Part shown: positions 16,617 to 25,756 of the stretch, piece by piece
Layout of the letters: the number at the start of each line of letters is the position of its first letter
Numbering within the stretch: position 1 is the first letter of the stretch
DNA from: Mucilaginibacter sp.
Lineage (GTDB): Bacteria; Bacteroidota; Bacteroidia; Sphingobacteriales; Sphingobacteriaceae
Direction of reading: 5' to 3'
Assembly (NCBI RefSeq): GCF_028288225.1
Contig: NZ_JAQBOC010000027.1
Location: forward strand, 1-46,962
DNA: 46,962 bases
Position numbers and translations under genes: made by a program
Notes under the pieces: generated by a model
Databases searched by the model: none
What the model was told of the DNA's origin: nothing
The model's input: the letters and a program-made list of their open reading frames with translations, nothing else

Positions 16617-17200
16617 TGAAGCGGGCCCTGAAAAACATAGCCGGTAAAATGGTTGCAAAGTTTAAGCTTATTTACGAAGGGTATAAGCTTAAGGTAATAT
16701 ACAATAACCCGAACATCAGTATCCAGGGCAATCTTACCATTGAGGAGTATTTTTCGGCATCGCTGCCTGCCGGTAATTTCTCCATAAAATTTGGCGCAGG
16801 GGTTTATTTTAAAAAGTATTGTGCTATTTTACTGGTACCGAACGCTGGGCTGATTATCAATTCAAACGTATTTTTTAACAATTACTGCTCCATCAACTGC
16901 CTGGATAAAATAAGCATTGGCGAAAATACCCAGTTTGGCGAAGGCGTAAAATTGTACGACCATAACCATACGTTTGGTTACGAAAACGGTGCCCTCACCG
17001 TGGCCAGGGATAAGTTTACAACTGCCCCCATTACCATTGGTAAAAACTGCTGGATAGGCAGCAATGTAACCATACTTAAAGGCGTAATCATTGGCGACAA
17101 TGCTATTATTGGCGCCAATAATTTGATTTATAAATCTGTACCGGCCAATAGCGTCTTAAAATTCAAGGCGGATCATATTATCGAAAACCATCCTTTATAA
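16616..17200 (+). CDS. Left-handed beta-helix (hexapeptide repeat) acyltransferase
   Basis: A 194-aa acetyltransferase of the LbH/NodL-WcaF-like superfamily. Imperfect hexapeptide repeats run from about residue 70 to 185 (for example ISIGENTQFGEGV, ITIGKNCWIGSNV, GVIIGDNAIIGANN). The catalytic His is likely in YDHNHTF, near residue 119. It would O-acetylate a sugar using acetyl-CoA. I chose ATG at 16616, which overlaps the preceding TGA as TGATG; a TTG one codon earlier (16613) is possible. The next gene begins 1 nt after the stop. Confidence 0.87.
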   Translation: MKRALKNIAGKMVAKFKLIYEGYKLKVIYNNPNISIQGNLTIEEYFSASLPAGNFSIKFGAGVYFKKYCAILLVPNAGLIINSNVFFNNYCSINCLDKISIGENTQFGEGVKLYDHNHTFGYENGALTVARDKFTTAPITIGKNCWIGSNVTILKGVIIGDNAIIGANNLIYKSVPANSVLKFKADHIIENHPL

Positions 17201-17201
17201 C

Positions 17202-18389
17202 TTGACTAAATCACCGTTAAATAAAGTTTTGTTCATAAGCCATGAGGCTTCACGCAGTGGTGCACCAATCGTTTTATTGCATTTGATTAAATGGATTAAA
17301 ATAAACACATCCTTGCAATTTGAAATACTGCTGTTAGCCGATGGGCCGTTAAAACCCGATTTTGAACGGTTGGGCGAAACTTTTGTTTTAAGCAAACTTA
17401 TCAGGCAGCACACCTATGGTGCCCGTATCAAAAAAAAATTACTGAAAATAACGCTAAACGATGAATATAAAAAAGCCGCCGCCTGGCTTTCTAAACGAAA
17501 ATATAAACTGGTGTATGGCAATACGATAGTGAGCCTGCCTTGGTTAACAATATTTAAAGAAAATCATGCAGTAAAAACACTTTGTTGCATACATGAGCTT
17601 TCCTATGCGCTGAATTATTTCTTTACCGATGCGTATATTGAAGAAAACCTAAGGCTTACCGACAGCATTATCGCGGTTTCGGGGGCAGTTAAGGAGCATT
17701 TGGTAGATCTTTTGCACCTACAGGCTGAGAAAATTAAACTTCATTACGAATTTATCGATACTGATTTAGTCCCTGCCGCTATGGATGAGCATTTAGCCGG
17801 GTTTGGCGTAAAACCAGGCGAATTCGTAATTGGAGGCGGTGGTACTCCGTCATGGCGAAAGGGCACCGATTTGCTTATTCCGCTTACTTTAAAACTTATC
17901 AAATTATACCCGGATTTTAAATTTAAAGTGGTTTGGTTAGGTGCTGATGCCGGGAACGAATTTGTAAAACAACTGGTCTATGATGCAAATAAATGCAATA
18001 TTGGAGATAAGATATTGTTTATACCCGCTAAGTCAGACCCTGTCAATTATTTAAATCTGTTTGATATTTTCGTGCTTTTGTCGCGGGAAGACCCGTTTCC
18101 TTTAATAGCATTGGAGGCGGCTTTTTTGAAAAAGCCGCTGATAGCTTTTGAAAACAGCGGCGGCATACCCGAATTTGTAATACAAGGTGCGGGTTTGCTG
18201 GCCCCATATTTAAACACAACAAAAGTTGCAAAGCTGGTATATCAGCTTAGCCTGGACAATGATTTGGCGAAAAAAATGGGGCTTAAAGGTAATGAGCTGG
18301 TAGTTACCCAACATAATACTGAAACAGCAGCACCGGGCATTTATAACCAAATAAGTAATTTGATTAACCCGGCTTTAGCAAACAATTAA
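17202..18389 (+). CDS. GT4-like glycosyltransferase (TTG start)
   Basis: A 395-aa GT-B enzyme. The start codon is TTG at 17202; no in-frame ATG precedes the first beta strand (KVLFISHEASRSGAPIVLL), so the TTG is well supported. The acceptor half contains CCIHELSYALN and AVSGAVKEHL; the donor half contains GGGTPSWRKGTDL and the signature LSREDPFPLIALEAA (near residue 290), typical of GT4. One base separates it from the acyltransferase, and its stop overlaps the next ATG (TAATG). Confidence 0.87.
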   Translation: MTKSPLNKVLFISHEASRSGAPIVLLHLIKWIKINTSLQFEILLLADGPLKPDFERLGETFVLSKLIRQHTYGARIKKKLLKITLNDEYKKAAAWLSKRKYKLVYGNTIVSLPWLTIFKENHAVKTLCCIHELSYALNYFFTDAYIEENLRLTDSIIAVSGAVKEHLVDLLHLQAEKIKLHYEFIDTDLVPAAMDEHLAGFGVKPGEFVIGGGGTPSWRKGTDLLIPLTLKLIKLYPDFKFKVVWLGADAGNEFVKQLVYDANKCNIGDKILFIPAKSDPVNYLNLFDIFVLLSREDPFPLIALEAAFLKKPLIAFENSGGIPEFVIQGAGLLAPYLNTTKVAKLVYQLSLDNDLAKKMGLKGNELVVTQHNTETAAPGIYNQISNLINPALANN

Positions 18390-19279
18390 TGCTTTCCCTA
18401 ATTATTTGCGCCAGGGCCAGCGATGTCTCCTTATCCCTGAAAGAAAACATAGCAAATACCATTGGCGCTGCGTATGAAATTATAGTGATTGATAACTCCG
18501 ATAATAAATATAACATTTTTGAAGCTTACAACCTAGGGGTGCAACGCAGCAGGTACCCCGTCTTATGCTTCATGCATGATGATATACAGTACTTCACAAA
18601 AGATTGGGGTAATTTGGCTTTAAATCACTTTGATGACGAAAAGACGGGTGCAATTGGAATAGCAGGCACCCCTTACATGCCATACTTACCAGGCTCGTGG
18701 TGGGGAGGGAATTTGATTAGCATTAATATGCTATCAGACAGAGAAGGTGCCGAGCACCATAGCTTTCAGGCATACTTGCCTGCGGCAGGCAATAGAAGCA
18801 AAGTAGTTGTGCTTGACGGTGTTTGGTTTTGCATCCGCAAAAACCTTTTTGATTCAATACGATTTGATGACGATATTTACCGCGGCTTTCATTTTTATGA
18901 TGTCGATACCACTATGCAGGTGAGCCAGGCCGGCTATAATGTTTATTGCGTTTTTGATATTGTGATCAAGCATTTTTCAAAAGGCGACATTAATGAAACC
19001 TGGACGCAAAATGCTTTGGCTTTTAATAAAAAGTGGGAACCGTTATTACCTGCAACCTGTACCCAATTAAAGTATAGCACGCGTTGCGAAGCGGAACTAA
19101 AAACACTTAATGAGTTTGCAATGCTACTTATAGCTAATGGCCAGCCGCAAAAAAAGGTTTACCAGGCTGCCTTTTTTAAGCTTTTAAAATATGCTAAAAT
19201 TCATTTTTATCCCAAAACGCTGCTGCATTTAACCCGGTACCTATCTAAAAGTTTAGAACCGGGCACTCATACCAATTAG
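18389..19279 (+). CDS. GT2-like glycosyltransferase (Glyco_tranf_2_5 type)
   Basis: A 296-aa GT-A protein. It opens LSLIICARASD, has YEIIVIDNSDN (29-39), the phrase AYNLGVQRSRYPVLCFMHDD with HDD at 63-65 as the metal site, and LDGVWFCIRKNLF, FHFYDVDTTMQVSQAG further on. This HDD-containing pattern is typical of a Bacteroidota subgroup of family 2 with a short N-terminal domain. Its ATG overlaps the previous stop by one base. Confidence 0.85.
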   Translation: MLSLIICARASDVSLSLKENIANTIGAAYEIIVIDNSDNKYNIFEAYNLGVQRSRYPVLCFMHDDIQYFTKDWGNLALNHFDDEKTGAIGIAGTPYMPYLPGSWWGGNLISINMLSDREGAEHHSFQAYLPAAGNRSKVVVLDGVWFCIRKNLFDSIRFDDDIYRGFHFYDVDTTMQVSQAGYNVYCVFDIVIKHFSKGDINETWTQNALAFNKKWEPLLPATCTQLKYSTRCEAELKTLNEFAMLLIANGQPQKKVYQAAFFKLLKYAKIHFYPKTLLHLTRYLSKSLEPGTHTN

Positions 19280-19296
19280 CAACAACAGTTAAATTT

Positions 19297-19956
19297 ATGT
19301 ACACTAGTTTATACCAGGATAAAAATAGCGCCTATTTTAATCATTCAAGGCCTGAGATGCTTGAATTTATTCCAGCCGGTATTAAAAACGCGCTCGACGT
19401 GGGTTGCGGCACGGGCAATTTTGGAATGCTGGTAAAATCGGCCTTTAACTGCTCGGTGTGGGGAATAGAGCCCGACCCCGCATCAGCAAAGGAAGCAGGC
19501 ACCAGGCTTGACCATGTCATAAACGATACCTTCAACCGATCGATGAAAGAAATGCAGTTGCCAAAGTTCGACTGTGTATTTTTCAACGACGTACTTGAAC
19601 ACTTAGCCGAGCCGGAAAACGCGCTTTTGCTTGCAAAAGATTTGCTAAATGAGGGTGGATACATAGTAGCTTCAATCCCAAACATGCGCTGGTACCCGGT
19701 AATATTGCAATTGCTGCGCTATAAAGATTTTGAGTACCAAAATTCGGGTGTGATGGATAAAACGCACCTTAGGTTTTTTACCGAAAAAAGCATGGCGCGT
19801 ATGTTTAAAGATGCAGGCTTTACCATAAAAACTATAAAAGGCATCAATAAAAGTAATTTCAGGTTCCTCAATATTTTGAACGTACTGCTATTTAATAAAC
19901 TGGCAGATATGAAATATCTACAGTTCGGGATGGCGGCATTTATCAGTAATAAATGA
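19297..19956 (+). CDS. Class I SAM-dependent methyltransferase
   Basis: A 219-aa methyltransferase with a canonical motif I ALDVGCGTGNFG (about 30-41), VWGIEPDP as the ribose-binding acidic loop, FDCVFFNDVLEHL and LNEGGYIVASIPN. The C-terminal region (HLRFFTEKSMARMFKDAGF) is typical of Methyltransf_11/23 proteins from glycan loci. Seventeen nucleotides separate it from the GT2-like gene upstream. Confidence 0.87.
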   Translation: MYTSLYQDKNSAYFNHSRPEMLEFIPAGIKNALDVGCGTGNFGMLVKSAFNCSVWGIEPDPASAKEAGTRLDHVINDTFNRSMKEMQLPKFDCVFFNDVLEHLAEPENALLLAKDLLNEGGYIVASIPNMRWYPVILQLLRYKDFEYQNSGVMDKTHLRFFTEKSMARMFKDAGFTIKTIKGINKSNFRFLNILNVLLFNKLADMKYLQFGMAAFISNK

Positions 19957-19999
19957 ACGTATTTTAATTATCATTCACGGCGGCAATCAAACCAATAGC

Positions 20000-21019
20000 A
20001 TGGAATTAAAAATTATTTATACGGAGCGTTATTTTAACAATTGGCCTACCTGGCCTTTAATTTATGAATGGGAAGATGTAATTGCAGCGTCGCTAAACCT
20101 GGAACTATCTGATGTAATCAAAGGTTCAGTAACTACATATTATTTGGATAAAGTTTTAAGATTTGCATCACGGAATATTTTCGGTGATAACAGATTAATA
20201 ATTTTTGCCGATAAATTTATTAATAAACCGCTGGCTGTTTACTTTGAGTTGCTGCCGAGAAGCTCATTTTACTTTACAGGAAGTAAAAACACAATCCCTG
20301 TTATTATTGATTTTCCGAAAACTTTCAATTTGAATTTATTTTACAATGCCTATAAAAACTGTAAGGTGGTATTGATTTCAAACCTTCAGGCTTATAATTA
20401 TCTAAAACAATATAAATGCCCGTTAAATATTTACCATTTCCCGCAAAGTATTGCCGATAAATACAAAATTCGGCCCGACGCGAACTTTAAAAAGTTATAT
20501 GACGTAATTATACCCGGAAGGGTTGATTCAATCCTTTTAGGGTTTTTGAAGGCGTATGAAAAGAAATTTCCGGATATAGAGTATTTATACCGGGAATATA
20601 TAAATGGAGAATTTGTTTATATTTCAAATAAAACAGGAATTGGCCATAAGGGACAGGAAAGAGAAGCATACATGAATTTGCTAAAGGCCTCAAGGGTTAC
20701 GCTTTACTCCACCGTTGGAATTGACGAGGATGAGATAAGAACTGGAGGATTTAGCCCGGTAACGCCAAGGTTTCTGGAAATGGTTAGTGCGGGATGCCAT
20801 ATAATAGCCAGGTATCCTATAAATGAAGAAACGCAATATTTTGAATTGGATAAAATTTGCATCTCGTGCGTGAATTATTCATTATTTGAAAAGGAACTAT
20901 CAAAAGCTTTAAACGAAGACGGGCCTGATTTGAAATTATATGAAAACTATTTGGCTAAACACTACACCTCTGAAAGAGTTAAACAGCTGAAGAATATTTT
21001 AAATGAATTAACTAAGTGA
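20000..21019 (+). CDS. CgeB-like glycosyltransferase (GT-B, family 1-like)
   Basis: A 339-aa protein that appears to be a GT-B glycosyltransferase resembling the CgeB/Glyco_trans_1_2 group. The second half has YDVIIPGRVDS, LLKASRVTLYST, then a stretch with TPRFLEMVSAGCHIIA, the donor-binding motif in which the Glu contacts the sugar nucleotide. The N-terminal half (ERYFNNWPTWPLIYEWEDV, ISNLQAYNYLKQY) is poorly conserved. Gaps of 43 nt upstream and 69 nt downstream make this one of the more loosely packed genes of the run. Confidence 0.72.
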   Translation: MELKIIYTERYFNNWPTWPLIYEWEDVIAASLNLELSDVIKGSVTTYYLDKVLRFASRNIFGDNRLIIFADKFINKPLAVYFELLPRSSFYFTGSKNTIPVIIDFPKTFNLNLFYNAYKNCKVVLISNLQAYNYLKQYKCPLNIYHFPQSIADKYKIRPDANFKKLYDVIIPGRVDSILLGFLKAYEKKFPDIEYLYREYINGEFVYISNKTGIGHKGQEREAYMNLLKASRVTLYSTVGIDEDEIRTGGFSPVTPRFLEMVSAGCHIIARYPINEETQYFELDKICISCVNYSLFEKELSKALNEDGPDLKLYENYLAKHYTSERVKQLKNILNELTK

Positions 21020-21088
21020 GATTGGAACCAATTAACCTGACTTACAGGTTAGGTATACAAACAGGCATGTGAGGCCTGAAAAACACGC

Positions 21089-21826
21089 GTGAAAAATAAT
21101 ATAGACATCATTATACTAAGCTATGCTAAAGACGAATATCTTAAAGGCTTAACAATCCAAACTATCAACACGTTACTGGAGTCGGAAGACCCGGAAAAAA
21201 TTCGTTTTAATGTAGTGGTTGTTGAATCAAATAAAGCGCTGCAACCCTTTCAATTTGAAAACTCAACTACAATTTATCCCAGGGAAGGATTCGGCTTTCA
21301 TAAATATTTAAATATCGGCATTACATTAACCAGCAGCCCTTATGTGTGCCTTTGTAATAATGATTTGATATTTCATAGAGGCTGGGCAACTGAATTATTG
21401 AAGGCAATGGGTAATGACCCCGAACTATTAAGTGTTCATCCGTGTATTCCGACGTTTCAAAAAAAAGAGGAATTTACTGGTCATGACTCTGAAATGGAAA
21501 ATTATTTTGGCGTTTTATTTGGCTGGTGCATATTTGTTAAAAGAGAGATTTTTAATATTATAGGGCCGCTTGATGAAAAGCTTACGTTTTGGTATGCCGA
21601 TCGTGATTATTCCAACACTTTAAAAAAGTACGGTATTAAAAACTGTTTAATTGAAAAATCAATTGTAACGCATTTGGGAAGTGGGTCCTGGAATAGCTTG
21701 AGAGATAAAGAACATCGAAAACTTACACAGGCGCCCAGGATATACTTCAGTTACAAATGGCACCATGGCTCTTATTTGAGGTATAAGGTGCAAACACTTA
21801 TCTACAGATTAACTAAAAAATGGTAG
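21089..21826 (+). CDS. GT2 family glycosyltransferase (GTG start)
   Basis: A 245-aa GT-A enzyme of the rhamnosyltransferase-like branch of family 2: IDIIILSYAKDEYLKGLT at the start, the metal motif NND at 90-92, ENYFGVLFGWCIFVKREIF, and IGPLDEKLTFWYADRDYSNTL with the likely catalytic acid region. GTG at 21089 is the only usable start; a nearby upstream ATG (21067) is out of frame. Confidence 0.85.
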   Translation: MKNNIDIIILSYAKDEYLKGLTIQTINTLLESEDPEKIRFNVVVVESNKALQPFQFENSTTIYPREGFGFHKYLNIGITLTSSPYVCLCNNDLIFHRGWATELLKAMGNDPELLSVHPCIPTFQKKEEFTGHDSEMENYFGVLFGWCIFVKREIFNIIGPLDEKLTFWYADRDYSNTLKKYGIKNCLIEKSIVTHLGSGSWNSLRDKEHRKLTQAPRIYFSYKWHHGSYLRYKVQTLIYRLTKKW

Positions 21827-21908
21827 GGCTGGATCTTAAAACTCAAGAAGCGTTTCCAATACAATGGTTTAAAAGTGCAGGCATCTCCTATTCATTGACT
21901 AAAACGGC

Positions 21909-22778
21909 ATGGTTGCAATAAGGCTGCAGGGGCGTTTGGGTAACCAGCTTTTTCAATATGCTTTTATACTTGCTGCTAAAAAAAATTTGAATACCGGTTT
22001 TTATATCGATCAGTGCATTGAACATGATATCGTTGACAATTATTTTAACATTGTTGCCGGCAGTTCGCGCGGCATTATTCCGCAGCTATTTAAAATTAAT
22101 GGCTTTAAAAACATCTTTAGTTTTCATTTGCGCAGGCTATACTACAAATATTTGGCGCAAATAAACAAGCTATCCGTAAAAGCATATGGTTTTAACGATG
22201 CCGTAGCCGCAACAATATTAACAAACCAAACATTGTACGTGGGATTTTTCCAGTCCGAACTATTTTTTAAGGGCGCGGAAGATCTGGTCAAGGAGAGGTT
22301 CCGTCTGAAAAAGGCGTTTATTGTTGCATTTAAAAACAAATACAGCAAACTATACCAGGATAACTATATAGTAGCTGTCCATATCCGACGGACTGATTAT
22401 CAAAATCAATCACACTTAAACTTAGGCGGTAAAGACCTGTCTCTACCGTTGGCTTATTATAATAAAGCACTAAGCAAATACAATGGTCAAAATGTACATT
22501 TCGTTTTTGTAAGCGATGAACCTGATTTTGTTAATCAGAATTTTAGCACGATTACCAATAAAACCATATCAACTGATACTACAATATTTGATTTTCAGCA
22601 TTTGTTAAATGCCGATGCCTGTATTATATCAAACAGTACTTTTAGCTGGTGGGGTGCATGGCTTAATAATAAACCCGCGAAAGTTATTTATGCCCCCAAA
22701 TATTTTTTAGGCTGGCAAATTAAAAAACAAACCCCGGCAGAAATATATCCAGATAGTTGGACCTTAATTGATTTTTAA
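21909..22778 (+). CDS. GT11 family alpha-1,2-fucosyltransferase (second copy)
   Basis: A 289-aa paralogue of the GT11 at 14801. It has LQGRLGNQLFQYAFIL near the N-terminus, the GDP-fucose-binding HIRRTDY at residues 158-164, and ISNSTFSWWGAWLNN near the C-terminus. Apart from these motifs the two copies differ widely, so they are not a recent duplication and probably fucosylate different acceptors. An 82-nt gap precedes it, in which I see nothing; its stop overlaps the next ATG by one base (TAATG). Confidence 0.93.
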   Translation: MVAIRLQGRLGNQLFQYAFILAAKKNLNTGFYIDQCIEHDIVDNYFNIVAGSSRGIIPQLFKINGFKNIFSFHLRRLYYKYLAQINKLSVKAYGFNDAVAATILTNQTLYVGFFQSELFFKGAEDLVKERFRLKKAFIVAFKNKYSKLYQDNYIVAVHIRRTDYQNQSHLNLGGKDLSLPLAYYNKALSKYNGQNVHFVFVSDEPDFVNQNFSTITNKTISTDTTIFDFQHLLNADACIISNSTFSWWGAWLNNKPAKVIYAPKYFLGWQIKKQTPAEIYPDSWTLIDF

Positions 22779-23788
22779 TGATTACTGAAGGAATATCCGT
22801 TATAATATGCTGCTATAACAGCGCTTTACGAATTGAGAAAGCGCTGGAGTACCTTGCTGCACAAATGGTAAATGATATAAAATGGGAAATAATTTTGGTT
22901 GATAATGCCTCGGCTGACAATACAGCAGAAATTGCAGGCTCATTTTGGTCAATAATTCATTCGGACAAAATTAACCTTAACATAGTTTCGGAGCCGATGC
23001 CTGGCTTATCGTTTGCCCGTTTAAGAGGTGTCTCAGCATCCGCTTATGAATATCTTATTCTCTGCGATGATGATAACTGGCTTGACGAAAACTATCTTCA
23101 AAATGTTTATGAATTATTCCAAGCAAATAAGGATATTGGTGTCATAGGCGGATTTGGAATCGCAAGGTTTGAAGATCCTTTGTTAAAACCTTTTTGGTTT
23201 GATAACTTTTATCACGGATATGCGGTTTCATTAAACGCCGGGGAGGTGGAAAACCGCGACACGGTTTACGGCGCGGGGATGGCTATCCGTAAATCTGTCT
23301 TAAACATGGTTACCCGGAAATATCCCATGTTCCTGGAGGATCGAAAAAAAAACCAGCTTTTATCAGGGGGCGATTCGGAGATTTGCATGAGGGTGCGGCT
23401 TGCCGGGTTTAGGGTGTTGTATTCACCAAAATTAACATTTATTCATTTTTTGTCAACCAACCGCCTTACGTGGGACCATTTAAAAAAGCTGCATACCGGG
23501 TTTGCTAAAAGCAATGTAATACTGAGTTTATATAATAAAGCATTAAATACCCAAAGTTTAAAATTGCCGCCTTTTTATTGGTTAAGGAAGGCTCTTTATT
23601 ATTGTGGAATTTATGTGAAGTATTGGCCAAAGCATTATTTGGCTTACAGCACAGGTACAGGGACAACCGATGAAATACACCATATTACCTGGAAAAATAT
23701 AGCGCTTAATTATTTTGAATATAACTTTAAAACAATGAGTATTTATAGAAAGATTTGCACTTTCAAAAATAACGGGCAGGCAGGATGA
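22778..23788 (+). CDS. GT2 family glycosyltransferase
   Basis: A 336-aa GT-A transferase: SVIICCYNSALRIEKAL, ILVDNASADNT (39-49), PGLSFARLRGV and the metal-binding CDDDNW (96-101). VYGAGMAIRKSVL and LSGGDSEICMRVRLAGF (the conserved GGDxE-type acid) follow, with about 90 residues of less conserved tail. This is the WcaA-like pattern often annotated glycosyltransferase A. Confidence 0.89.
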   Translation: MITEGISVIICCYNSALRIEKALEYLAAQMVNDIKWEIILVDNASADNTAEIAGSFWSIIHSDKINLNIVSEPMPGLSFARLRGVSASAYEYLILCDDDNWLDENYLQNVYELFQANKDIGVIGGFGIARFEDPLLKPFWFDNFYHGYAVSLNAGEVENRDTVYGAGMAIRKSVLNMVTRKYPMFLEDRKKNQLLSGGDSEICMRVRLAGFRVLYSPKLTFIHFLSTNRLTWDHLKKLHTGFAKSNVILSLYNKALNTQSLKLPPFYWLRKALYYCGIYVKYWPKHYLAYSTGTGTTDEIHHITWKNIALNYFEYNFKTMSIYRKICTFKNNGQAG

Positions 23789-23848
23789 GTTCCACTGCTT
23801 TTTCGTTTCCCTTATACTTATTACTGAATAAGAAAAATAGTCGGCCTA

Positions 23849-24751
23849 ATGAACTTATTTAATCTGTCGTACATTATTGCTACCCGTAACCGTTTAGCTT
23901 TTTTAAAAATCACGTTAGAAAAATTAATAATCGCATTACAACCGGGCGAGGAAATTGTAGTTGTAGATGGTAACAGCACAGATGGCGCAAAAGAATACTT
24001 GCTGCAGCTTTTTGAACAGGGAAAAATACACCAGTTTATTTCAGAGCCCGACCATAACCAGGCCCATGGCTGGAATAAGGCGTTGTTAATGGCAAGAGGC
24101 ACCATCATCAAAAAAGTAATTGATGACGACGTCCCTTCATTTACAGCGATAAGGAAATGCAGGGAGTTTATGTTAAATAATCCAGGAGTTGATATTTGCA
24201 TATCAAATGGCTTAACTGCCGACCTACTAGCTCCGCAAAACATCCATACTAACGGCAGGTTAAAATATTATGAGGTATGGAAAGCCGGGAAAACCGCTTG
24301 TTTTACCTTTAGCGATGTTTATATGCTGATCAGAAAAAGCGCTTTAAGTTACCTGGGATTATTTGATACACAGTTTGCCATGATGGATTGGGAATATTCC
24401 CTGCGATGCTCGTACCTAAAAGCAAGCATTGCTTATTATACCGGCTACAATTCATTAGCTGTAAATACACCCGAAAATGTCACTTCATCAACCAATGCCG
24501 CCAGGTTAAAAAAAGAAGGATTAATAGGTGAGGAAAAATATGGATATGAAGGCGACCGGTCTGACATTTCTTTTTATTCCGAAATAAAAATAGCTATAGG
24601 GAAGGCAATTAATTATAAAACGGAAAATAGCGGTACAAATAACGGCACTTCGCAAATGCCCGCATTTGATGAAATGGTTTCTGTTTATAACAGGTTTTAC
24701 GAAGTTATTGAAGCGTACAACCAGGCTGATGATTTTGTATTCATTTCATAA
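23849..24751 (+). CDS. GT2 family glycosyltransferase
   Basis: A 300-aa family 2 protein: LSYIIATRNRLAFLKITL, IVVVDGNSTDG (36-46), SEPDHNQAHGWNKAL (65-79) and the metal site IDDD at 91-94. FAMMDWEYSLRCSYLKA marks the acceptor-side acid region. The SEPDxxQ phrase relates it to the WcaE-like branch, as in the minus-strand GT2 at 2644. The following GT10 gene begins directly after its stop with no gap. Confidence 0.88.
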   Translation: MNLFNLSYIIATRNRLAFLKITLEKLIIALQPGEEIVVVDGNSTDGAKEYLLQLFEQGKIHQFISEPDHNQAHGWNKALLMARGTIIKKVIDDDVPSFTAIRKCREFMLNNPGVDICISNGLTADLLAPQNIHTNGRLKYYEVWKAGKTACFTFSDVYMLIRKSALSYLGLFDTQFAMMDWEYSLRCSYLKASIAYYTGYNSLAVNTPENVTSSTNAARLKKEGLIGEEKYGYEGDRSDISFYSEIKIAIGKAINYKTENSGTNNGTSQMPAFDEMVSVYNRFYEVIEAYNQADDFVFIS

Positions 24752-25756
24752 ATGAAGAAACAAATAAAAATTAAATTCCAAAACGGGATACTTTATCATA
24801 CCGGCATTAATGATATTCTGAATGTAGTGTTGGATAAATTTGATTTTATTGAAAGCGACAAGCCGGATTATATTTTTTTTGGACCGTATGGGAATAATGT
24901 TCCGCCCCCTGGTGAATATAGCAGGATAGGATATTTTTGTGAAAATATCATCCCTGATCTTGAAGCATGTGAGTGGGCATTCGGCATTCCTTTGGAGACT
25001 CAAGTCAATAATCCCAGATATAAACGGATTCAGTGGCACAATTTAAACCCGGACGATCTGATAAAAAAAAATTGGGAGCCGGAAGCGATCCTTTCATCAA
25101 AAACCAAATTTTGCAATTTCTTATATTCACATCCGGTTCATTACAGGGAAGAGTTTTTCAGGCAATTATCCAGGTATAAAAAGGTGGATGCCCCGGGAAA
25201 AAGCATGAACAATATGCTGTCTGTTGATAGTATTTATAAAGGGGATAAATGGACAGTTAAACACCAGTTTTTATCGCAATATAAATTCACTATTGCCTTT
25301 GAAAATTATGTTTATCCGGGGTATCAAACCGAAAAGCTGTATGATGCAATGCTTTGCCAAAGCTTGCCGGTTTATTGCGGCGATCCTAATATTAGTGAAA
25401 TATTTAACACGCAGAGTTTCTTGTTCGCTAATGATTTCATTAAGCCCAATAACTCGGGGTTAGTAAGGCTTTTGGAAAAAAGATCTCAATTAAATTTTAT
25501 CGACACGAGGCCGCTTTATTATAAATCACCTAAAGACAGGATCCAGCGTAAATTAAAATCAATCGGGAAGGATCTTAAAATGAAATTGCAGTTTAATAAA
25601 CTGGATTTTAGTAGCCTGATCGATCAAATAATTATGTTAGATAAAGATCCTGATAAATATACGGCTTATCTTAAACAGCCATGGTTTCATGATAATATCC
25701 CCCCTGCTGATTTTTCATTAAGAGAAAGATGGATAGAGATTTTTTCGGGTAAATGA
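24752..25756 (+). CDS. GT10 family alpha-1,3/1,4-fucosyltransferase
   Basis: A 334-aa fucosyltransferase. The diagnostic GT10 segment begins FTIAFENYVYPGYQTEKLYD, with ENY from residue 184, and leads into LPVYCGDPNI, matching the alpha-1,3-fucosyltransferase motif FENS.x(5)YxTEKL..A...PVY.G of Helicobacter FucT and animal enzymes. Upstream FCNFLYSH is also characteristic. The reaction is transfer of fucose from GDP-fucose, typically to GlcNAc as in Lewis structures. The C-terminal repeats of Helicobacter enzymes are absent. ATG directly abuts the previous stop; the stop overlaps the next gene (ATGA). Confidence 0.92.
   Translation: MKKQIKIKFQNGILYHTGINDILNVVLDKFDFIESDKPDYIFFGPYGNNVPPPGEYSRIGYFCENIIPDLEACEWAFGIPLETQVNNPRYKRIQWHNLNPDDLIKKNWEPEAILSSKTKFCNFLYSHPVHYREEFFRQLSRYKKVDAPGKSMNNMLSVDSIYKGDKWTVKHQFLSQYKFTIAFENYVYPGYQTEKLYDAMLCQSLPVYCGDPNISEIFNTQSFLFANDFIKPNNSGLVRLLEKRSQLNFIDTRPLYYKSPKDRIQRKLKSIGKDLKMKLQFNKLDFSSLIDQIIMLDKDPDKYTAYLKQPWFHDNIPPADFSLRERWIEIFSGK

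Noticed and set aside
14801..22778. The two GT11 genes as a recent tandem duplication
   Set aside because: Outside the family motifs the proteins differ strongly and the genes lie 6 kb apart with unrelated genes in between; they are old paralogues or separate acquisitions.
23821..24243. Minus-strand ORF of 140 codons
   Set aside because: Antisense to the GT2 catalytic region with DDD motif at 23849-24751; no independent support.
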